Of a stretch of DNA of 64,000 bases, positions 13,301 through 26,400 are shown piece after piece. A program made the position numbers and the translations under genes. This DNA is from Nomia melanderi (taxonomy: Eukaryota; Arthropoda; Insecta; Hymenoptera; Halictidae). Numbering within the stretch: position 1 is the stretch's first letter; the number at the start of each line of letters is the position of its first letter. The DNA lies in contig NC_135002.1 in NCBI RefSeq assembly GCF_051020985.1, forward strand, positions 5,394,001 to 5,458,000. Reading direction: 5' to 3'. The notes below the pieces were generated by a model, which was given only the letters and a program-made list of their open reading frames with translations, was not told where the DNA came from and searched no databases.

Positions 13301-14289
13301 AATGAGATTAACGCATTGCCGTGTAAGAACGAGTGCCGTATAATCAGTTCAACAGCTTGACTGTCATGCGAACCGAATTAGGATAACGCAGTTTTCTCGC
13401 GTAGATCTGGAAATACATTAGAACAGGAAAAAGTAGAGTGAAATGGAACAGATTTTTTTCAACTAACAAAGTATCTGGAGCGATAAGCGCGTGAAACCTT
13501 TTCTGGAAATCTTAGGTAGACCTTCGGATATAAGGAAATGGAAGAATTTAATTAGAGAAATGTTTCATTACGAAGGAAAATACGATTTTCCGAAGGTATA
13601 CGCTTCGCGAGAATAATAGGGCGAAACGGAACACTCGCGTGAACTCATATGAAAGTTTGATTTCTACTGAATCGAAATTGCTAGCTGAGTATGTTTAATT
13701 TTTAGCCGATTTAATAAACTAGAAATGTGTATGGTTTTATGGGCGGAAATCAGAAATAAATGTGTCGCCTTCTTTGTTTGCACTGGTGCAATCTAATTGG
13801 TTTGATCTGATCTTCGAGTCTAATTTGCTATGCATCGGTACGATTACATGCAACCAAGTAACACTAGATTTACGGAATCCAATTTGACGGATACTGAATA
13901 TTTTAAACATTATTGAGTAGCAGTTTCAGTCGACTTTTCTAGTTTTAAAGCTATAATTCTCGCGATCTACATAAATAAACGTGTAAATCTAGAGTTAAAA
14001 CTATAAACAAAGCACATAGCAAGGGACTCTCATTGGCACTGTGCTGAAGTGTTCCGTTTGGCTCCGCACATCGGCACATCGGAAATCGTACGGCGAAAGG
14101 TTAAAAATGTCAGTGACACGTTGCCTCGTGATACCGAGCCGGACTCACGTCGAAGATCTGAACTTAGAGGAAACGATTGATATGTATATTTCATTCAGCT
14201 TGCTGGATTTTTACGATAGCTGTACAATAGCGCTTAATTAAGTTGCAACGCTGTTTGAATTTAAACGCGTTTAAACTACACCGTATAAA
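10351..14289. other. No gene seen
   Basis: CpG-rich patches (11200-11830, 12840-13260) alternate with AT-rich parts. The 72-codon frame at 12563 has a fair start context but no domain and no support. Confidence 0.55.
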
Positions 14290-14317
14290 TACTTTTAATG
14301 TTAAAACATTAAAAGTA
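14290..14317. repeat. Perfect palindrome, 13-bp arms
   Basis: TACTTTTAATGTT, two bases, then AACATTAAAAGTA. It overlaps the left end of the family F copy at 14314. Confidence 0.85.
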
Positions 14318-14490
14318 CCGAGTAGTTACATTGACCTTTCGAAAATCCTCTATAGAAAGCTTCAATTGATTTGCAATTCAGTTTGCGAATTGTTAAATCG
14401 GTTTCTTTAATAATTTCTCCGAGAAACGTCTGTGATCTTCTTAATAATTGCGAAAAGAAGACAACAGGAATGATAGTTTTAGTGTTGAAA
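14314..14490. mobile_element. MITE-like element, family F, copy 2
   Basis: Shares with copy 1 the start GTACCGAGTAGTTACATTGA, then ATTTGCAATTCAGTTTG, TTTCTCCGAGAAACGTCTGTG and AACAGGAATGATAG. The right end is decayed. A further partial relative (CAGTTTGCATATTGCTAAAT) lies at about 61980-62080. Confidence 0.55.
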
Positions 14491-15534
14491 ATTGAAGGAA
14501 AATTAACCGGGCAAGCATCAACTCTCCGTAACACGCGATGATTATTGTTCACATGGAAATTAAACGAAAACTATCGGTGGTCTCGAGGTGGCGCAGATTT
14601 TTTGGCTGTTAGTGTACACATTAATCATTTCCTTAATACTAGTATAAATATTAATCAGGTCGAAAGGAAATATTTTTATTCTACGAGCGTACAACCTAAC
14701 CCAGACGGAGCGCGGACTGACAATGAAGGAGGCAAGATATTATAATACGAAGATCTCCATGGAAGTTCCGATCGCTGCAATTTCATTCTAGCAACAGAAA
14801 TTAACTGGAAGCTCGTTACGTAATCTGTTAAGGGTTTTATACAGTTACAAATAAGATGAGCTGATATTACGCCCATCGAAGGTCGCGTCTTATTGCGTCT
14901 CTCGACGTGCGATTTTTCGAGAGAGCTTTCCCGTTCGCGTGGAAAAGGGCAGAATTTGCAAACGAAACTGGCAACATGTATTACAGATTGTAATGCGAAA
15001 TTAATTAATGCGCGATAGATAGAACGAACCCGTGCGGAATAAACACTCGATTTGGGATTCCGTTCATTAGAATTTTAAATACAACGTGATAATTCCCACA
15101 GTCTCCATAAACAATGGCGTATTATGCACTTTTTAAATCTTGTCTCATTGTCGACTGTATACATTGTTTGTTGACGACGCATTAAACCCGGAAGATAATT
15201 AGGTCGTTTGCAAAAATTTACTAATAATAACAGCGTGTCGGTTTTACGGTCCCTGCACTGTGACATTGTAGTCGAATTGCGACGAACGGAACGCAGTGAT
15301 TAAAAATAACGAAACAGTGTTCATTATACGAAGTAGAAAACTGTACCATTTCGAATATACGTGGATACACGATCTTGATAAAATCATCATATCTTCGATT
15401 CGATCGACAACCCCACTTCTCATAAACAGACACGTACAGCATAAATACAGATAAAGGTACATAATTCGCGAGTTACGTGAAAAATGTCATTAACATTTCA
15501 CGGTCCGATCGGTAGTCTTCGTTCTAAGTAAATC

Positions 15535-15746
15535 TTAACCCTTTGTGGACGAAGATTCTCCGAAACATACAAAACCTTCAACATATGAAGCTAAATTACA
15601 TATCAATTGCTCAATTAACAGAAAAAACGGAAACTGCGTTCTGACCTCTTGTTGTTCGACCAATAACATCATTTTTTCAAGAGTTTTCTTTCGAATACGA
15701 ACATTTCATCTTACCGCAATGCCGACATCCGTCCGCAAAGGGTTAA
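15535..15746. mobile_element. TTAA-flanked MITE-like element, family A, copy 1
   Basis: Starts TTAACCCTTTGTGGACG and ends CGTCCGCAAAGGGTTAA; the two ends are inverted repeats inside a duplicated TTAA. It is about 212 bp with an AT-rich interior and no coding capacity. TTAA targets and short CCC-type termini are typical of piggyBac-related non-autonomous elements. Two further copies lie at 20207 and 23109. Confidence 0.75.
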
Positions 15747-16346
15747 ATGTCCACGAAACGAGCACGATTACCTCTAATCATCGATTATTATCTACATTTG
15801 ATCGTTTCTATGCCGGTGATCATCCGAATCAGCCATTCCAAAATAACACGAAAATCCTCAATGAAATGAACCACGAATCTTCGGCGACTCGACGAAGAGA
15901 CAGGTCAAAAACTCTTCTCCTCGATTCACGAAAAAGCCGACACGATTCCGTCGGAATCGGTCGAATCCCGCGATTCGATAAACTGCCCACGGACATTCGA
16001 GTATAATATTCGACCTATGCGAACACGTGTCTCCGGGAGAAACTCTTTTGAAGTCAAACATATGGGAGGGTTGGTCACTGGCGACGGACGAGGGTGAGGA
16101 TCGGCGTTCCGACCCCATTTCGTCGGCCCGTCTTCCCACGGAAAATCTGTGACGCATAAATTCCCGAAAACATTTCCCCTCGCCCCTTGAATTCAATGTT
16201 AATGCCGCTCCTTCGATCCTTCCCTCCGAAACGTCACCGACGTTTCTCCTTCGACGATTCCTCATTTTTTCCTCTGTTTCTCTCACATTTTTGTCTTCTC
16301 TTCTCGCCGCGTTGCTATCGAGACGTCCGATCGGTAACAAAAAATC

Positions 16347-16581
16347 CTAACCCCTTGCCTTACGAGGTAATTCTCGACTATGATCGATACAACTACTTTA
16401 TTATTAATTTATTAAGAAGAAGAACAGACTCAAGCATATTCTATATAATCTTTGCTCCAAAGTATAATAATCAATACAAGAATAGTATTAAATTTGAATT
16501 CAAAGTAATATTCAAACTAGTTCGACTCTGTTTAAAATCTACACTACGTATCTGACACGTTATTGCAAGGCAAAGGGTTAA
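16347..16581. mobile_element. TTAA-type MITE-like element, family C
   Basis: Left end CTAACCCCTTGCCTT and inverted right end TTAACCCTTTGCCTT bracket about 230 bp of very AT-rich sequence. The TTAA on the left has changed to CTAA. The right end lies about 200 bases before the candidate exon at 16786. Confidence 0.55.
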
Positions 16582-16785
16582 GAACAGAAGATCATCACGC
16601 TCGAATGTTAAACATTGTTGGCGACGATTTACATCCTTATTGGCCGCGATTCGTCGCGTCCCTATCTACAATGTATTCGCAATGCAACATTCACATTCGC
16701 TGTTGTATGCCGACAGGATACCTCTGCCGCGATCTTAAAGGGGGACGCCGCCGGAATCAGCCCCGCACACCCTAACCGTTCCACG

Positions 16786-16894
16786 ATGCAGCTGAACCAC
16801 GACTTGTTTGCGACCGAGTCCTCGGTCACGCAGAAGACGAATTTCCAATTGTCGATCGCGAACACGGCGTTGCTGAGGAGGAACGACGGTTCCG
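16786..16894 (+). CDS. Candidate first coding exon, possibly of ACSS3
   Basis: An ATG opens 36 codons (MQLNHDLFATESS...LLRRNDGS) and ends in a strong donor, G|GTGAGT, at 16894/16895. Third positions are GC-rich, as in real exons of this part of the window. The exon ends in phase 1. The first recognised ACSS3 exon (from 23413) begins with two bases that complete that codon, and the joined protein would be 683 aa, close to the usual length of the family. Against this, the peptide has no clear mitochondrial presequence (it contains acidic residues), the intron would be 6.5 kb, and a phase match occurs one time in three by chance. It could belong to another gene or be non-coding. Confidence 0.35.
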
Positions 16895-19800
16895 GTGAGT
16901 ATTTTTCCGGGCCGGAAACAAAACAATCGTCCCGAGGAGCTTCCAACCGGCGGCTACGAGTGACGCGCGGGAAAAATACGTGGGAACGATGTTCCGGAAA
17001 AATGGAACGGTGTTTAAATTATCCTTCCTGGCCGTGCTCGTCGACCTTTTTTTCTTCCTCCTTTCTTCCCGGCGACTCCTAAGTAAACGGGGAAAGGGAC
17101 GTTTTCAATTAAAGGCAAAAAGGAATAGTCGCGCGGCCCGGCAGACTGACTTTACAAAATATTATGTAACCGAAAAAGTGACGTGTTTCGAGATCGACAG
17201 GTAAATCCGTGGGAATGGACTACGAAAATTCATGAATGAATATCAAAGTCTCGTGTTGCGAGTGTCGCTCGAAAACAGACGTAGCTTTTCGCGACAGATC
17301 TTAGGTACACGCTTTTCAAAGTCGCAGCAGTTGACTGGTTAAGAAGTTTCATCGATGCAACGCGTGTTTGGAAAGGTTTCTGCGTACGTTCGGTTCCGTG
17401 TTTGTTCCAAGTAACGGTGTAAACTTCTTCTTTTACCTAATAATGGTAAATATCGAGCAGCGCGCTTTGACCTACAAAATGGCGGCGTTACGCTGATTGT
17501 GGCGAGCGCGATCATCCCCGACGTCATCTAAAAATTCAAAAGCCAGCTACGTTATTATTGTACTTTCGAATTGTTGTTCGGTTCTCCTGGCTTCGTCAAG
17601 GAAAAGTTTAATTGCGGTCCCCGAAGGATATGACGTCGAGTGGTGCACGCCTATGGTTTGTTACGGCGGACTGCGAGGATGAAATCTGAGAAACAAGAAC
17701 GGCGATCCTCCTCGTCGCGACGGCGTCTAACAGCTAAAAATCTATTATCGATAATACTTCTCGTATATTCCTGGCACGCGTGAACGTATCAAGAAAGATT
17801 GTTCGATCTGCAGCTTACACGAGAATTAAGAAAGTTTATTTTGAAGCTTCTGAGCTCAGCGTAACGGACTTTCTTTTATTCCGAATCTACGTTGCCACTT
17901 GGAGTGGTGAAGCAGAATAGAGTTGAATAATGTACTGATGACATTTTTATCGTGAAGTAAAGGGTTTCCTATCGAACGATTAACAGTTATGAACGTTGTT
18001 CACAATTCGTTATCAATGGAATAACGACGCTTCACACGTTGGAAGCATCGCAACTTAAAATTTAATGAAAGCGAAAGTTCATTTATCGGTAATTGAGTTG
18101 TCTAACAAGCGTACACGGCAATTTCTTTTCGTACTTTATCGTTTTACAAGCTCATTTACATTCTGTATTGCAGATAACGATGTTTCTTGATGATTTTCGC
18201 GCGCCAGCTGCGACGATGCTCGAATCAGCGGAAATCTCATTGTCGAATGCACAGATGATGCCTATTAATGCGATTAAATCGTACGACGCAGCTGTTGTTT
18301 TCGCGGGTCACGTAATCGAATCCGTTCATTCATGAGCGTCCCTAATTAATCGTTGGAAAAGAGATTCTCTCAGTTAACACGTTTGTGACCCAGATAATTT
18401 TGCATATCATTTTAATACATCGTTGAGAATCTGGACACCGAAAGTGTGTCTCTTCGTCGAGACATTTCAAAAATTGTATTATGTTATTCTACTATTTTCC
18501 TTTAATCCGTTAGTTTCCTGTAAACTAACTGTCTTTCGAAGTGAATTTCGAATGGAGCAATTAAAACAATACGAAATCATCCAGAAGAAAGTGTGCAAGA
18601 AACTCCGAGTGCGAACGGTTAACGATCGATACGTTTGCAAAACGCTTCGGAATTTTAAAGAATCAGTTCCGCTGACGTCTTTCGTTGCACCGAGATTCTC
18701 CACTAATCGCGGATAAATGTTGGAAATTTAGTTTGCAGAGGGGAAAGGGGGACACGAGCGACGCACGCTGTACCACTGTCCGACCTAATCTCGTATTTAC
18801 TACTCGACCTACAGGAGATTTACGATTCCGCCGCGGAGAGAGAATCGCGCAGCTTTCCCATTGATTTCTTACGCGTTCCAAGGAACTTTTTAACCCGTTG
18901 AATATCGATGTTCCTTTACGATAATCATTCGGTTAATCAAAGAACGATAATGGATTCGCGGAACGAGCTCGATGTTATCGCAGGCACTTTATTCCCGGAA
19001 TTTGAATAACTGAAAATTTAAAAGCTAACCGACTCGAAGGTATGTACTCCGAGTTGTCTAATATTTCAGCGACTCGCATAAAATTTTCATTGTAATCGAA
19101 GAATAAATTTAACGTCGCTAGAAATTCATTTATAACGGTCGGCGATTTAAAAAGCCGTTTGAAAGTTTCAACGATCTGAATCGTTGTTTCGCGCGAAGAG
19201 CAAAAATCGAGAAAACGAATGTTTCGGCTTCTGAAATTATACGAAATATTCAGAAGCTATACAAAAGGCATTCTGACCTATAAAAAAAACGAAGAACCGA
19301 GTAATCCTTTGATAACTGAGACGAATATTATTTATCTCGCTAGAATTGAGAAAAATCAGAGAATATTAAGAAATCAACTTATTCGCATTGCTTTTGAGTG
19401 ACTCATTTAATTCAATAGTACTTTAACATGACAATTTCGTCTGTTCTTTAAGAAACGAAGAAAGAACACGTTCGTTTGGGAAAAACAAAAATTGTACCTA
19501 TATATCATACAATATACAATGTACAGTACATAAATATATAATGTATTATACAAGTACAATAACAGTATTATCAATAATTATAATAGGAACTGCCGGTCTG
19601 ACAAAGATCACAAGGGGTTAAATCTGACGCTTCTATTACCTGGGCCTATTACAATGATACGCGTGAATGATCTCATAAATACATTAATAAATAGGCATAC
19701 ATGCAAATAGAGCGATGGCTGCCAAATCGTGGTGACTCGGCACTCGTCGCGTGGGGATTAAAGTAAAAGCGACAGTGCACCGATCCGCGATCACCGGTGT

Positions 19801-20206
19801 CAACGGAAAAGTATGAAACGCCGTCGTCTCCGGTAATTCACGATACACGGAAACACAAACACGCGGACGACATGTTAAAGGGGCGCGGACAGCATAGGAA
19901 ATTACTATGAACTCGGCACCGGCGACTTCGCCTGAATAATTCATAGCCGGAGGTAAAAAAAAAAATTGTCGGTAAGACAGTGTTCCGAAGTTGGGACCCT
20001 TTAAATATTCATGAAACGCGGCCGCACAGCGTAGATTACGAAGTCAATGCTACCTTAAAACACGATACCGGTCTCGATCGAAGGCGCACGCCAGATTCGG
20101 CGGAACGAGGATCACCGGAACACGATCGAACATTTCTCCGATTGTTCTTCGGTGTCATTACGTAACGCTGTCGTTGCCGATCGATTTCTCACCGTTCCGT
20201 CATATT
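16895..20206. other. No gene seen
   Basis: Non-coding sequence; it is one intron if the 16786 exon belongs to ACSS3. AT-rich around 19480-19600. Confidence 0.5.
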
Positions 20207-20406
20207 TTAACCCTTGACGAAGATTCTGTGAAATATACGAAACCTGCGGTTGAAGTTAAATTATGTATCGATTGCTTAAATAATGAAAAAAAAACCGTAC
20301 TAATCTCTTGCTGTTTGAGTAAATAAATTATTTCTTTGTTATTTAGTGTTCCAATTATGACAATTCGATCTCTCTGAAATGTTGACATCCGTCCGCGAAG
20401 GGTTAA
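20207..20406. mobile_element. TTAA-flanked MITE-like element, family A, copy 2
   Basis: About 200 bp. The interior shares long stretches with copy 1: GACGAAGATTCT, a GAAGYTAAATTA motif, TCTTGCTGTT-like text and a GTTGACATCCGTCCGCGAAG end. The left end has lost about four bases of the terminal repeat. It ends in GGGTTAA. Confidence 0.75.
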
Positions 20407-23108
20407 TAATTAAGGAACTGGGTTTACGGACGTTTATCGAACGGTTTGACCTTTTATTCCTGGGAAATGTTCGCTAGTACTGGAACTGGTGTCTAATCGA
20501 AACTACCGGTTTTGTTTTTTTGTTCGGAAATTAATGATATAATATTCGAAATGATTTTGAAAATAGTTTCATTTGAATAATATGATGGGTGAATGAAGAA
20601 ACTGAAAATGATCTATTACAATTTTTGTGGGGATTGTCAATCGTATGAAATGCTCGGTAGTTCTAGTGTTAAACATGGAGTATCGGGGAAAGTTGGGACA
20701 CATATTTGTGTAATTGCACCAATCAAAACCGACATTAACGTGGATCGCGTAACGTTTGCAAAAGTCCCGTAAAACTAGCATCAGATATAATCGCCGTGAA
20801 AATTGCTGCATATTTTGCGCATTACACTGTTATTATCATGCAGTAGTTAGCATGGTTATCGTTGCTGGAATAATTTTGCATGATTCTAATCGCACCACTT
20901 TTAACGTAGTCGATACCGGCATTCCAACAGTGTGGGAGGATACATTGTTGGAACAAGCACAGGGCTGTCTGTGGGCTGACAACCGGAAATCCGGGGTTGA
21001 AATTCAATAAGCTTCTCTTTATTCGTTCCCTTTTCACGACGTGCGCGTCGAAGATTTCCCCAAGCATGTTAACAAAAATACTTCTTTCGATGGTAGCTTC
21101 AGCGTGAAGCGACAGGAAGAATTGAACTTGCTAACAATTGAACTTCGTTATTTGAATTACAAATTTCGAGGGGATCGGAAGGGTGAAGGTCCTGAACTTC
21201 GAAAATTCGAATATTCCAAAATTCTAACGCCTTGAATCTCACAGGAATTGTAGATTCTCCGAATAAAGTTCCAAAATCAAAATATTTCAAGTTCAAACAT
21301 TTCAAATTGTCAAAGCAGTGGAAGCACGGACAGTTAAAGTTTCAGAAACCCGAGAACTTTTAAGAATCCAAAGCTTTAAATTTGACTGGCATCGTAGATT
21401 CTCCGAATAAAGTCCCAAAATCAAAATATTTCAAGTTCAAGCATTTCAAAATTTCAAAGCATCGGAAGCACGGACAGTTAAAGCTTCAGAAACCCGAAAA
21501 CTTTCCAGAATCCGAAGCTTCAAACCTTAGGAGCATTGAGAACTCCTCCAACAAAATCGCGAGTTGAAAAAATGTAAAAATTTCGATCGCTCGCTCGAAT
21601 ATTACCTAACGGCGCAGCGACTCTCGCTTGACAAGTGTCGTTATACTTGTCGAGGAGCCAAGTTCAAAGTACTTTAACCTCTCGCCGGTGAGCGGAGTTT
21701 TCGTCAAAACGATCGCCTTATAAATATGGCGGCTTGCGAGTCCAACCTTTGAATCGAGCCGTGCGTCGCGCGTTGCTTCATCGAAACGTTTCCCGGTCCC
21801 TGTTACGGGAAGAAAAGAAATAGAGTTCCACATAAAATATTCATAGATCCGACAACATCGGATCCCGAGATTCACCAGCGACAGCACCTAATTAACGCTC
21901 CTCCGTAATTTCGCCGCGCGCGAGTGCCGGCCACGAGGACGTCCCCATAATTGGTCATTTCCGAGGGGACAATGGTGCCGCGATAATGATCACCGCCGCC
22001 ATGGAATTTTATGAAATTTACACGTTGTTCGATGTAAATGTCGGACAACAGCCGTGCATCGTCATTAAATAACGCCAGGCTATAAAATACGTTTCCATAA
22101 TTTAAAATAGGTATCATTAGCGGTGTTCGTTACAGTCAAGGTCCGCCATTATTAAGTTCCTAAATATTCAGACAACATTGATAACTGTACCTACGTAGTA
22201 GCTTGCAAACTGAAAAATAATTTACATGTTGGCATTCATCATAACAGATAAAATTGCATTCGTAGCAGAAACAATGGCCGAGAGAACGAAATTTTCAGTC
22301 TGTATAGTCCGTTGTACCAATGGAATTCTAGCTACAGTGTTAAACGGCGGTTGATTCATGGCAATCGTGCCTACTGTATTAAACTCCTTGCTCCGCGTAC
22401 CTAAAGCAACAGGTGCCATTTGTGCGGTGGTCGATACCGTTAGTCGTCCACGACGACTAACTTTCGTTCCTTTAAAAGTGTTGACGCTCACTTGGCTGTC
22501 CTAGCTACGAATTCGTACAGGAACTTCGCTAATTATCACCACCGAAATATACCATGAGTACTGTCTCTAACATTAACACCATCAGCAGTTATCATTATTC
22601 AACCGAATTTCGATCGGTTCGCGTGTCAGCGTACCAATTCACCTAAAAGCCGGCCGCGAAAGCTGTATCTTTTCAATAATTATAAAACAATCGAGTCAGA
22701 AGTGAGTCACTTCGATTCAGGATAATTTCGACGAATTGCCAATTACCGATATTGCCAACGTCCGGGTAATATCACCAATTACCCGGCGTTTTTATCACCG
22801 TTATCATTTCCCATTAAAACAACACGCCCCGACATTGCCGGTTTGCCGTGATCAACGTTACGGACAATTCAGTTTTTACGATGGTCGAGCCGGGTGAGAG
22901 CTATTACACGACTCCAGCGGCCGAATTCAGCTTCGACTCGAGGAACTATACTTTTACGATCGTTGTTAATACTCAATAGAATAACGACGCTTCCCGGCGT
23001 CATCGGTTTGTCGTAGTTAATATTAAAGACGATTCTTCTTGCTTTTATCTTCGTTGATCATCGATGACAAGGTGTCCGCGTTTTATTGGTATTCGACATT
23101 TACATGTA
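20407..23108. other. No gene seen
   Basis: Holds the 144-bp tandem duplication. An 89-codon minus-strand frame (22491-22222) is AT-rich and unsupported. Confidence 0.5.
21250..21590. repeat. Tandem duplication, unit 144 bp, with a decayed third copy
   Basis: GTAGATTCTCCGAATAAAGT at 21250 and 21394 begins two near-identical units containing CAAAATATTTCAAGTTCAA and GGAAGCACGGACAGTTAAAG. A weaker third start (GCATTGAGAACTCCTCCAAC) follows at about 21531. Confidence 0.75.
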
Positions 23109-23321
23109 TTAATCCTTCACGTACGAAGATGCTTTGGAATCTACAAAGTCTTCAACGAATGAAGTTAAATTAAATATCAATCACTTAATTAATAGGGAAA
23201 AATGAAACTACGAGCTGTTTTCTTGCTGTCAGAGTAATTAAATCACTTCTCTGCGACTTTGTCTCCCAAATATGAACACTTCATCTCTCCGAAATGCCGA
23301 CGTTCGTCCGTAAAGGGTTAA
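23109..23321. mobile_element. TTAA-flanked MITE-like element, family A, copy 3
   Basis: About 213 bp with the family A interior (GAAGTTAAATTAAATATCAA, TTTTCTTGCTGT) and right end CGTTCGTCCGTAAAGGGTTAA-like. The left end is more decayed (TTAATCCTTCACGTACGAAG). It lies 92 bases before the first recognised ACSS3 exon, inside the intron if the 16786 exon belongs to that gene. Confidence 0.7.
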
Positions 23322-23412
23322 CGTCATTGTCATTTTTCGTCGGTATGTTTCATATTGTTATCAATATCGTTGACGTTCGAATATATTCGTGCTCTAACTT
23401 TCGTCCTGGTAG

Positions 23413-26400
23413 ATTACATCGTCGCGCCACGCTACAATTATTGTCCTCAGTACGACAAAGCGTACGAGGACTCGTTGAAGGATCCGGACAAGTTCTGGGG
23501 CGAGGTGTCGCAATGCATCGACTGGAGCAAACCGTGGACGAAGGTCCTGGACAATTCGAAGCCGCCATTCACGAAATGGTAGGTGTTCATTTATAATTTA
23601 TATCCGTCGCCCGGGCGCCATCGATTCTTGCGCCTCGTTAATCTTTCATGAGCCATCATCTCGCAGCCGTACGCGTTAACATCGATCTTTCTCTCTTCTT
23701 TTTTTTCTTATTCCACAGCTTCGAGTCGCGTCGACGACGAAAGTTGTTAGAGGCTGTTTACGAATCAATGAAATAATTAATATCGCTGTTCTTGTAGTGC
23801 TGGTTAAACAACTCTGGTGGTAGGTTCAATTAGTGGCTACGTAATCGAATCAATGACTATGTAGATTGTCAACAATTCTAGTGTGTAGTCGAACATCGGT
23901 CTTGTCTACCCATAACGCGGAATATTAACAATTATCGCCTGGTTATTATTCATTTATGAATTCATTTATGAACATACGTAACTTCTATCGCGCACTACCT
24001 GCAAACCCTCATTCTACCTTCGGATTAATGCTTTTTAATTCTGATAAATCCGTCAACCCGTTATTCTCAATTTGTATTGTTTATCGACGAATATTCACTC
24101 AATATTTGGTATTGTTTCGTATGGACGTTTCGAAACTGCATACGAATTACGTTCAGGTTAACGATAAACCGAAAAGCTAAATTGCACATTTACCCGAATT
24201 TTCTTTTTAATTGATGTTCAACCGGTAATCAACTTTGTAAATTAATACCGTTGATTAATTAATAGGGAACAATCGTTCACCTGATGATGCGTCTACTACG
24301 ACTTTCTTCGATTTCAACGAGACACGTGTTTAGAATACAAGTGAATGAAAACGTAATTTATTGAGACAGGAAAATGCAAATATATCGAAAACACGATGAA
24401 AGGGTTAAGAAATGTAACCAACGAATTCGTCGAGTAATGGGAATCTTGATGTGAATCGTATAGGTTCATCGGAGGAGAATTGAACGCGTGTTACAACGCG
24501 GTGGATCGTCACGTTCTGAATGGAAACGGCGACAAAATGGCGTTGATTCACGACAGCCCTTTGATCTCGACGATCCGGCGAGTGACGTACAGCGAAATGT
24601 TGGAGAAAACATCGAAACTGGCCGGTGCCCTGGCCGACATGGGTGTGCGCAAAGGAGACGTGGTAATCATATACATGCCGTTGATACCGGAAACAATAAT
24701 GGCCATTTTGGCGACCGCGCGGCTCGGTGCCGTTCACTCGGTAGTATTTGGCGGTAGGTATATTCATTAAATACTGTTCACTGTTAGATGCTATTTATTA
24801 TTAAAATATCACTCAACGTTAGATACTATCTCTTATCAAAATATTATTTATTATAAAATACTATTGATCATTAAATATTATTTAATAATTCTCACCTTGA
24901 CCGCTTCACTTTGGCCTATCCTATTAAACACTTTGACTGCTAGTCTTCCACACATGGTACCCATTTAATCAATAATGATACTCCATTTCTCAAATATAAC
25001 GAGTACACATTACACCATGCAATTTAATGTGTAATTAAAATGTAATTAAAAGATCGCCGATCTTTGAGCTCCAGTAACTTTGTAGCAAAAGTGCATTCGA
25101 TGCTTGTACGCTAGTTAATACAGTTGTTACGAAATCATAGGGGAAAATGATTAGCAGCAATTACCATTCAGAATATTAAGTATCCTCTGCCACTTAAAAA
25201 TTTGCAATGCATTAGAACTCGCGATTCCATTCTCATAGAGCGACTCGGAAATTCCGGGAAATAAAGATCGATCTTCTTCGCAGGATTCGCCGCGCAGGAA
25301 TTGGCCACTAGGATAAATCATGCGAAACCGAAGGTAGTGATCGCTGCCAGCTGCGGCCTGGAGCCGTCCAAAGTGATACAGTACGTTCCAAACCTGTTCC
25401 CTTCGTCCACGAAATTGAAAAACGAAAAAGTACAAGAGAAATCTTGATAATCCTTAATGCATTACGTGCAGGTATACCATAATGCTCAACAAGGCGCTGG
25501 ACATCATTACCGTAAAAAAACCACAGTGCATCATATTTCAGAGGAGAAATATATGGCAGAGCCCGCTCTGCGAGGGTCAACACGACTGGGACGATGTAAT
25601 AGCGCGATCGAAACCTCATCCGTGCCAACCGGTCGCGGCGAACGATCCTTTGTACATTTTGTACACTTCCGGAACGACAGGTAGACTCGTTGCACCCTTG
25701 TTAATTAGAAAAATCCCAGAATCAGTCAGCGAGTAAAGAAATAGAACAGGACAACGAAAAATGGCCTGATTTCTTTGTATCAATCTAACGAGAAATTCCG
25801 CGATTCTAAGTGGAATTATTCTATGAATCCTCTGAAATTGAGTATGAATCACCTTATTGGCAATTCTAATCCCTCGAGATTTATGTAACCGTTGTCTATT
25901 ACTCGCTTAAGCACTGAGTAAATCGTTTTTACCTGATCAATTCTATCGTCAATCCCGAATGAGAAATGATATTTTTAATAATTATAGTTAATATTTTTAA
26001 ATAATATTATATACATTATATATATCATGAAACGTGAATCCCAACTACTCGCATAAGTATCAAAAGATTCGACGGTACTCGATCGAGATAGCTCGCCCCA
26101 TTTACCGTGGAATTCAGCCGGCTTTAAATTGCACATTATACTAACAAATCGAACGAATGAAGTCACCGCGCCCGTTTACATGACATTTTACAAACATGAA
26201 CTATCAGCGCCTGGCATTCCACAGCCCTGGTTACGCGCGTGTCATTGCATGGTTAATAGAACTCTGAATAACTGGCATCATTGTATCCGACGAAACTCAT
26301 TAACTTCTAGTTCACGACGAAGCGACGGCCGTTTTTCAAGATCCGTTGGACATATCCGATTATGCGCGACGAAACTCATTAAACAACCGAACGGGTCGCG

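Noticed and set aside
22222..22491. 89-codon minus-strand frame with a low-complexity Thr/Val/Asn composition
   Set aside because: No splice partners, no domain and no coding-like codon bias. It may be part of a repeat.
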